From: Amoebidium appalachense
Taxonomy: Eukaryota > Ichthyosporea
Length of the DNA: 64,000 nt
Direction: 5' to 3'
Assembly: GCA_963693365.1 (NCBI GenBank)
Contig: CAVNZM010000012.1
Coordinates: 992,001 to 1,056,000, forward strand
Shown: one piece after another, positions 52,654 to 64,000 of the stretch
How the letters are laid out: each line of letters begins with the position of its first letter
How positions within the stretch are numbered: the first letter of the stretch is position 1
The notes under the pieces: generated by a model
The model's database searches: none
What the model was told of the DNA's origin: nothing
Seen by the model: the letters and a program-made list of their open reading frames with translations, nothing else
Made by a program: the position numbers and the translations under genes

Positions 52654-53585
52654 GTGCGTGTGTGTGTGCGCATGTGTGTGTGTTTGGAAGGGGAGAGGGA
52701 GGAGGCAGGGTGGGATTAGGTTTGGGGGGGGGGGGGGGGGGGGGGGGGGGCAGGCGCAAGAACAACCAATCAAGAATTCAAAAAAAAAAAAAAAAAAAAA
52801 AAAGAAGAAGAAGAAGCACCATCCAGAAACACCCTGACCTATCCAGAAGCAAAGAGGAAATCACGGACCTGTGTGGGCAGCTGTTCAGTCAGGAAACAAC
52901 CAACGAGGTTGCACAGGTCACCAAGCAGCCACAGCAGAACAAAAAGGAGACTCAGCCCCTGCCCACTGCGCACTAGGTGTGTCTCGTACAGCTGCCTGTG
53001 TGTGTGTGTTGAGGGGGGGGGGGGGGGGGTAAGGGGGAGGGAGGGGGGGGAGGGGGGAAGAGGTGGGGTGGTTGGGGGGAGGGGGGTACCTGTGTGTGTG
53101 CGCGTGTATGTGTGTATGTGTGTATGTGAGGGTGTACACGTGTGTGCATGCGTGTATGAGCAAGTCAGTGTCAGCAGGTGTGTGTGAAGGTGTGTGTGTA
53201 CAGATCAGTGAATAACTGTGGTGTGTTGCGGCTGTGTGGGTGTAGGTATGTATCTGATCGGGCACACACGGGTGTGTTGACAGAAAAAGGGAAGCAGAGA
53301 AAGAAGGCAACAACCTGTGTGTGTGTGCATGTGTTTAAGTTAAACTAGTGTTCATTTGTCTGTCCTGTACAACACAACTGTCCATGTGTCTCTGCTTTGT
53401 TTCTGGGGGTGTGTGTAAATTTATGTGTGTGTGTATGCAAAAAAATCCAAAGCTCAAATATGTCATGTCCCGCATGTATGCGAGTCGCGCAATTGTTCAT
53501 CTTCTAAGGCAGGCAAGGCAAGTCATTTGAGAATGTCCGAGAAGCGACCAGGGGCGAGAGGGGTGAGGGCGAAAAAAAAGTGTGT

Positions 53586-53616
<31 letters not shown>

Positions 53617-53868
53617 GGGGGGGGAAGGGAGGGGGGAGGGGAGGGGGGGGGGGAGGGGGGGGAAGGGGGAGGGAGGGAGGGGGGGAAGGGGGGGGGGGGG
53701 GGGGCTCGTTGCACATCAGAATTCAGACTCTTCGCTCTGAAAGCAAGTGCATTTTTCAAACGGTATTCTCTGTACATTCAAACATAAAAGATCAAAAACT
53801 TACGGTAGACCGTAGAGCACCCAGAAGCCAACACTGGCAATGCCCGCCGCTGTCGACGCCTCCACCAT
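42967..53868 (-). CDS. PQ-loop lysosomal/vacuolar amino-acid transporter, spliced
   Basis: Exons with consistent phase: 53868-53804 ([23 protein letters not shown]), 52972-52869 ([20 protein letters not shown] ending LPTQ), 51744-51552 ([20 protein letters not shown]), 50941-50814, about 49726-49634, 48395-48252, 47103-46975 ([19 protein letters not shown]), 44488-44361 ([20 protein letters not shown]) and 43042-42967 ([18 protein letters not shown], stop TAA). The order of seven helices with PQ motifs and a long polar loop matches PQLC2/Ypq1-type exporters of cationic amino acids from lysosomes or vacuoles. At least one short exon is still missing between 53804 and 52972, and one may be missing between 46975 and 44488. 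Introns are full of (CA)n and homopolymers. Confidence 0.88.
43265..44360. repeat. C-rich and (CA)n tandem repeats in PQ-loop gene intron
   Basis: A composite unit of (CA)n, then ACCGATACCCATGCCCA, then CTGCCCAC repeats occurs twice (about 43394-43565 and 43566-43715). It is followed by 600 bases of almost pure C with scattered T and A. Confidence 0.85.
46004..46225 (+). repeat. 27-bp minisatellite, about eight copies
   Basis: The unit is GCACGTGTGTG followed by TTCTTGTGGTGTGCAT, or the same with TCCTT. Two variants are interspersed, which would show unequal exchange. It lies in an intron of the PQ-loop gene; the Cys/Val open frames across it are not genes. Confidence 0.9.
46688..47660. repeat. 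Microsatellites around the PQ-motif exon
   Basis: (TG)n at 46688-46778, mixed TG/CG at 47105-47250 and (AC)n at 47480-47645 flank the exon 47103-46975. The exon acceptor itself is formed by the end of a (TG)n tract. Confidence 0.85.
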
Positions 53869-55449
53869 CCTTCCTTCTTGCTAAGCCAGCACAGCACGAA
53901 TTATATGTGGGAGAGGTGGCACAGGGACTGTGTATATTTAGAACGGAGAAAAAAAGTGTAACTATCTCTAGTCATTGAAACCATGAGCAATGACTCGATG
54001 TCTCGTTCCTATTCTAATGACGTGCAAAGAAAGTCAAAGCCCGAAATATAAAGAGCTTGTTTGAAAGCAACCATAGGCTAGGATTGGCACCGCCACATTA
54101 CACAGATTGAAGAGCTTCCCAGCAAAAAATGTGGCAGCAATCGCGGTCTTATTACCATAAAGACCTGAAAAGATATTAAACTAAGCACTATGCAGCGCAA
54201 TGTGCTTAGTCAGAGGCTGGCTCCATCAAACAAGTGCCATGGCCACCTTGTTCAAATTTCTCCAACGTTCATGTTTTCTTGTCTTGTTTCAGAGTGAAAA
54301 TGCGTCAGCCGTTTGCGCATTTGTGACTGCCTGAGAACGCGACTCGATTCGAGCTAAAGTTTACTGTGGATTACCCGATTCGAAATTTAACGGCTGCAAA
54401 ACCAATTTCAGCTCAACGTATAGGCACGGTTATCCTTTAAAACTCGAAAAATTATTTCAATAAAGTTCAATTTTTTGCAATTCTCTTGTAGCATTGTTGT
54501 GTACCTCGTGTACCTGATGTAGACGCCTAAATGCCACCTTGTAACGCAGGTCATTCCAGTGACCTTTCCTACCCGGGCCATTGGTCATGACCCGATTAGG
54601 TATACTTTGCGCGGCTCATGACTTTCGAACCAGCTTTTGACTAAAAACATTTTATTGGCTACGATATTTTCCTTACCAAACCTCCAAAACTCCAACAGCC
54701 TATTAATTCACTTATTTTTTTCTTTCAGATTTCAAGGCATATCATCATAACGTGTAGCTTTATATGTATTTTACCCTATAGTAATTCTCGTCCACAAAAG
54801 GGGTTTTTCTGTGTGAAGAATAAGGGTTTGAGTTTTATGTTACAATAACCCCCTTTGTCTACAGACTTTCACACAGAAACTCGGAGTCGGGGATTCGGGG
54901 TTCAAGACCTCAAGTATAAAAATGGAAAAAATTAAGCTCTGAAAATCGAGGCTAGTGTTCTGAACACCCAACCAGGGTTGGTTTAGGGGGTTCTTGTTGA
55001 GAGCAAGCTTCCGCCATAAGGGCATTGATAAGGCTTTTTTTCAGACTCTCTCTCCTCAGTCTCTCCCAAGGCCCTTCTCTCTCTCCCTCCGTCCCTCCCT
55101 CCCTCTCCCCCCGTCCCTCCCTGCTTCCCTCCGCCCCTCCCTCCCTCCCCGCCCCTCCCTCCCTCCCTCCCCCCCCCCTCACCTCTTCCCCCTCTCCCTC
55201 CCGGCCCCTCCCTCCCTCCCTCCCGGCCCCTCCCTCTCGCTCCCTCCCCCCTCCCTCTCCCTCTCCCTCTCCCTCTCCCTCTCCCTCTCCCTCTCCCTCC
55301 CTCTCCCTCTCCCTCTCCCTCTCCCTCTCCCCCTACCTCTCCCCCTTCCCCCTCCCTCCCCCTCCCCCTCCCCCTCCCTCTCCCCCTCCCCCTCCCCCCC
55401 CTCCCTCCTCCCCTCCCCCTCCCCCTCCCCCCTCCCCTCCCTCTCTCCC

Positions 55450-55492
<43 letters not shown>

Positions 55493-56525
55493 ACTTAGTG
55501 CCATGGCCAGAGCACCATCTTGAGCCCACTACCATCACAATAAAAATAAGCACATCTGAGAAGTTGAATACACGTACAAGTAAGTAGTCGAGCTCGATAT
55601 TGGGCAGTTCAAACCGGAGATCAAGCGGAACCGGGATACTGTATCCCATGGAGCATGTCCCCATTTTCGAATGTGAGCAAATACTGTGAAGTGCACGTGG
55701 GCCCCGAAGAACTGCTAAAGCCGGGAAGAATATGTCGATCTATCAGATACTGATGATACAGAAGTGGTAGATTCTAGCTATGATCATGAAACTGTAGTGT
55801 GATTACTCTTCTTCAACCTCATCGGAACCACTCTAATTCTCGACGGCTGTATACTTCCTCATGCTCTCCTTTTCCCTCCCTCCCTCCCTCCCTCCCTCCC
55901 TCCCTCCCTCTGTCTCTCCCGTTTTCTCTCGCTTTCCTGCCTCTCTCCCTCTTGATCTCCCTAGTGTGTGCACATATACGATGATGTGGTGGCATGCACG
56001 TATATGTGGAGATGGAGGCCTAGGAAGAGGAACAAGTACAAGAACTCTACACCACGAATGATAACGACTCATGGCTTTAGGAACGAAACCATGGCATATG
56101 TGTACACATGTGTTCACGCACACAGTTGGATCCGCGGAGTTTCTGAAAAACTCTATAGGAAAAAAAAAAAAGACAAAAAGAAGAAAAGGAAGTAATAAAG
56201 GCATAAAAGGATCCATGGAGAGAAAGAAGCACAGACAAACGAGCTTTGTTGCCATTTGAAGTTCATAGCGATACTATTTATGTGCTTGTATGCATATGCA
56301 TGATGTTGCACACATTCAGTAGACAACTGGCGCTGGCCTGCAGCTCACCAGACAAGCTTCAGCTTGTACAGAACACACTACAACAGCTTCAACTTGTCAG
56401 AACACACTACAAATGGGCGTGTTTGGCATGTTGGCCAGCACTACACCAGAGATTTGTTAACCAAAATTGAACAAAATTAATTCAAAAACTGAACAAGACA
56501 ACGCATTGACCTAGCTATTCAGAGG

Positions 56526-56593
<68 letters not shown>

Positions 56594-57087
56594 CAGGTAA
56601 CCAACCAACCGGAAGGTGTAGTGTACATGCATACACCCCCCCACCTACAACCACCCACCCACATACACACATACACACACACACAGCCTTGGTGTAAGAC
56701 CAGCAGAGGATTTTCTAGATTGCCACAGCCACGTATTTAACATATTCAGTCAGAGGAAAGGTTACGGGGGACATTGAAACACATGAAAACCTTACAGGTA
56801 AGCCAAAATCAAAAGGGCTGATCGGCCCGGTATTCTTTGTCATTCTAGTATCTCTTGCAACGCAGAATGCCAAAAAAAAAAATATATATATAATAAAATA
56901 AATATATATGTATACACAAACCCGAACAATTCTTGCCAGCGGATAACTAAATATCCAATCAACCAGATAATGAAAATAATAAAAACATGGCTCATGTTGC
57001 CTGCTGAGATCCACCTTAGCTACCGCTGTGGTCGAAGTGTCGAGAGGTCACTATCCTCACAACTGCAGTGGCAGAGAGGAGGGGGAA

Positions 57088-57127
<40 letters not shown>

Positions 57128-57240
57128 GCAATGTCAGTTTACACAAAATGATTGCACGAAACACTTCAGTATTGATATGCATCCACCTCACACACACTGT
57201 ACAAACAAACAGCACAAATGCTTATAAGACAAGGACAGCT

Positions 57241-57280
<40 letters not shown>

Positions 57281-57578
57281 TGCAGCCGCTGCCGCCGTGT
57301 GCGTACATACACCATTACCATTACCTTGTGCCAACTTTGTACCATTGATGGACCACAAGCAACAAAACCCTCCGACCCCCAAATCCACCTGGTCACAGAT
57401 TCCTCCCCTCCTCCCCCCTCCTCCCTTCCCCCATGAAACGGAAAATGGGGGGGGGAGAGGGGGAGGGGACTTAGAAAGGGCAACTCAAACTGTGTTACGC
57501 GGGGGGTGGGGTTTGGGGGGGGGGGGGGGGGGGGGGGGGGGAGAGGGAGGGAGGGAGGGAGGGAGGGGGGCTACTTAC
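53869..57578. other. Intergenic region with few repeats in its first part
   Basis: From 53900 to 55000 the sequence is unusually free of simple repeats; no conserved coding frame was seen. A CT-rich tract covers about 55060-55494. One possible minus-strand first exon lies at 55664-55533 (MGTCSMGYSIPVPLDLRFEL, ending before GTAGTG). A short minus-strand open stretch with a stop at about 56715 (TFPLTEYVKYVAVAI) could be the last exon of the PPR gene. A C run next to an A run lies at 56527-56590. Confidence 0.4.
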
Positions 57579-63316
<5,738 letters not shown>

Positions 63317-63368
63317 CTGTGTTTGTACGTGTGTGTGGTGGGTGGGTAAGGTGGGGCAGGCCCGGGGG

Positions 63369-63418
<50 letters not shown>

Positions 63419-63587
63419 GGGGGGGGGGGGAGGGTAAGTGTGTGTGAGTGATGGTGTATGTGATGGTGTGTGATGGTGCGTGTGTGTGTGTGTGCCCGCG
63501 CATGTGTTTGTGTGTGTGTGTGTGTGTGTGCGTGCATGTGCGTGTGTGTGTGCGTGTGCGTGTGCGTGTGCGTGTGCGTGTGCGTGT

Positions 63588-63648
<61 letters not shown>

Positions 63649-64000
63649 GTGTGTTTGTGTGTGTGTGTGTGAGTGTGTGCGTGCGCACGTGTTCATGTGC
63701 GAGTGTTTTCAGGAGAGTTGATTCAGTTGAAGGGTTGGTCAACCGAGGGGCATTAGACGTGAGGAAAGGGACAATGGCCCTTTTTTTTTGGGGGGGGGGG
63801 GGGGGGGAAGAGGGGGGGGGAGAGGGGGGGGGGGGGGGGGTTGAATGCGTCAAAAAGTACGAAGTACACAAGAACAAACGGATAACACGATGCAGAATGC
63901 AAGCCATACATAAAGAGTATGCATAATAAGCAGAGCCCATCCTCAGGGGGGGCCCACGTCATCCACAGTACCCGAGTTTCGACCTATTCCCCTCGTTAAC
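63317..64000. repeat. PPR intron: G run, TG/CG tract and interspersed repeat copy
   Basis: A G run occupies about 63371-63417, a TG/TGCG tract 63475-63700, and from 63839 to the window end runs another copy of the interspersed repeat, again directly after a G run. No exon was recognised here. Confidence 0.75.

Noticed and set aside
52829-52975. Plus-strand frame [19 protein letters not shown] with a stop, resembling a terminal exon
   Set aside because: The opposite strand encodes the PQ-loop block [20 protein letters not shown] and LPTQ in phase with the next exon, a much stronger match, so the plus frame is its shadow.

Overview
The window is a piece of nuclear genome from an intron-rich protist, most likely a microalga, carrying a complete-looking integrated Polinton/Maverick-like DNA virus. 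Host genes have many short exons with GT-AG introns, and the introns are loaded with (TG)n/(CA)n microsatellites and very long G or C homopolymers (20-67 nt). I cannot name the species from sequence alone; a chromerid or other alga is only a guess.

Left host flank (1-8789): a + strand gene (about 2365-5695) encodes a membrane protein with a C-terminal dual-specificity phosphatase domain (HCx5R loop). A - strand gene of unknown function (6987-8328) lies between two inverted copies of a 76-bp repeat (6187-6262 and 8681-8756).

Virus-like element (8790-37635, 28,846 bp): near-identical terminal inverted repeats of 461/466 bp each begin with a long hairpin and carry several GGCGGCCAAT boxes. Inside are the hallmark genes of the Polinton/Maverick/polinton-like virus group: DDE (rve) integrase, protein-primed family B DNA polymerase, A32-type packaging ATPase, double-jelly-roll major capsid protein, a candidate penton protein and a VLTF3-like late transcription factor. 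Accessory genes are a Dam-type adenine methyltransferase, two related fibre-like proteins, a seven-helix membrane protein, and several small basic, zinc-binding or proline-rich proteins. Most virion genes (about 21-30 kb) form a compact block. The integrase, polymerase, VLTF3, one proline/lysine-rich virion protein and one unknown gene each need one or more single-base frame changes in short G/C runs to be read through, whereas capsid, ATPase, methyltransferase and fibre genes are intact.

Right host flank (37636-64000): a repeat-rich stretch, then three - strand genes: a protein kinase (one clear exon, 41350-41483), a PQ-loop amino-acid transporter (exons from 53868 down to 42967), and a pentatricopeptide-repeat protein (exons from 63316 down to 57579, 5' end outside the window). 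An interspersed repeat family about 400 bp long occurs at least six times, nearly always next to a G run. One PPR exon has been tandemly duplicated into degenerate copies in its own upstream intron. The long homopolymers stop at the element boundaries, which fits a relatively recent insertion.
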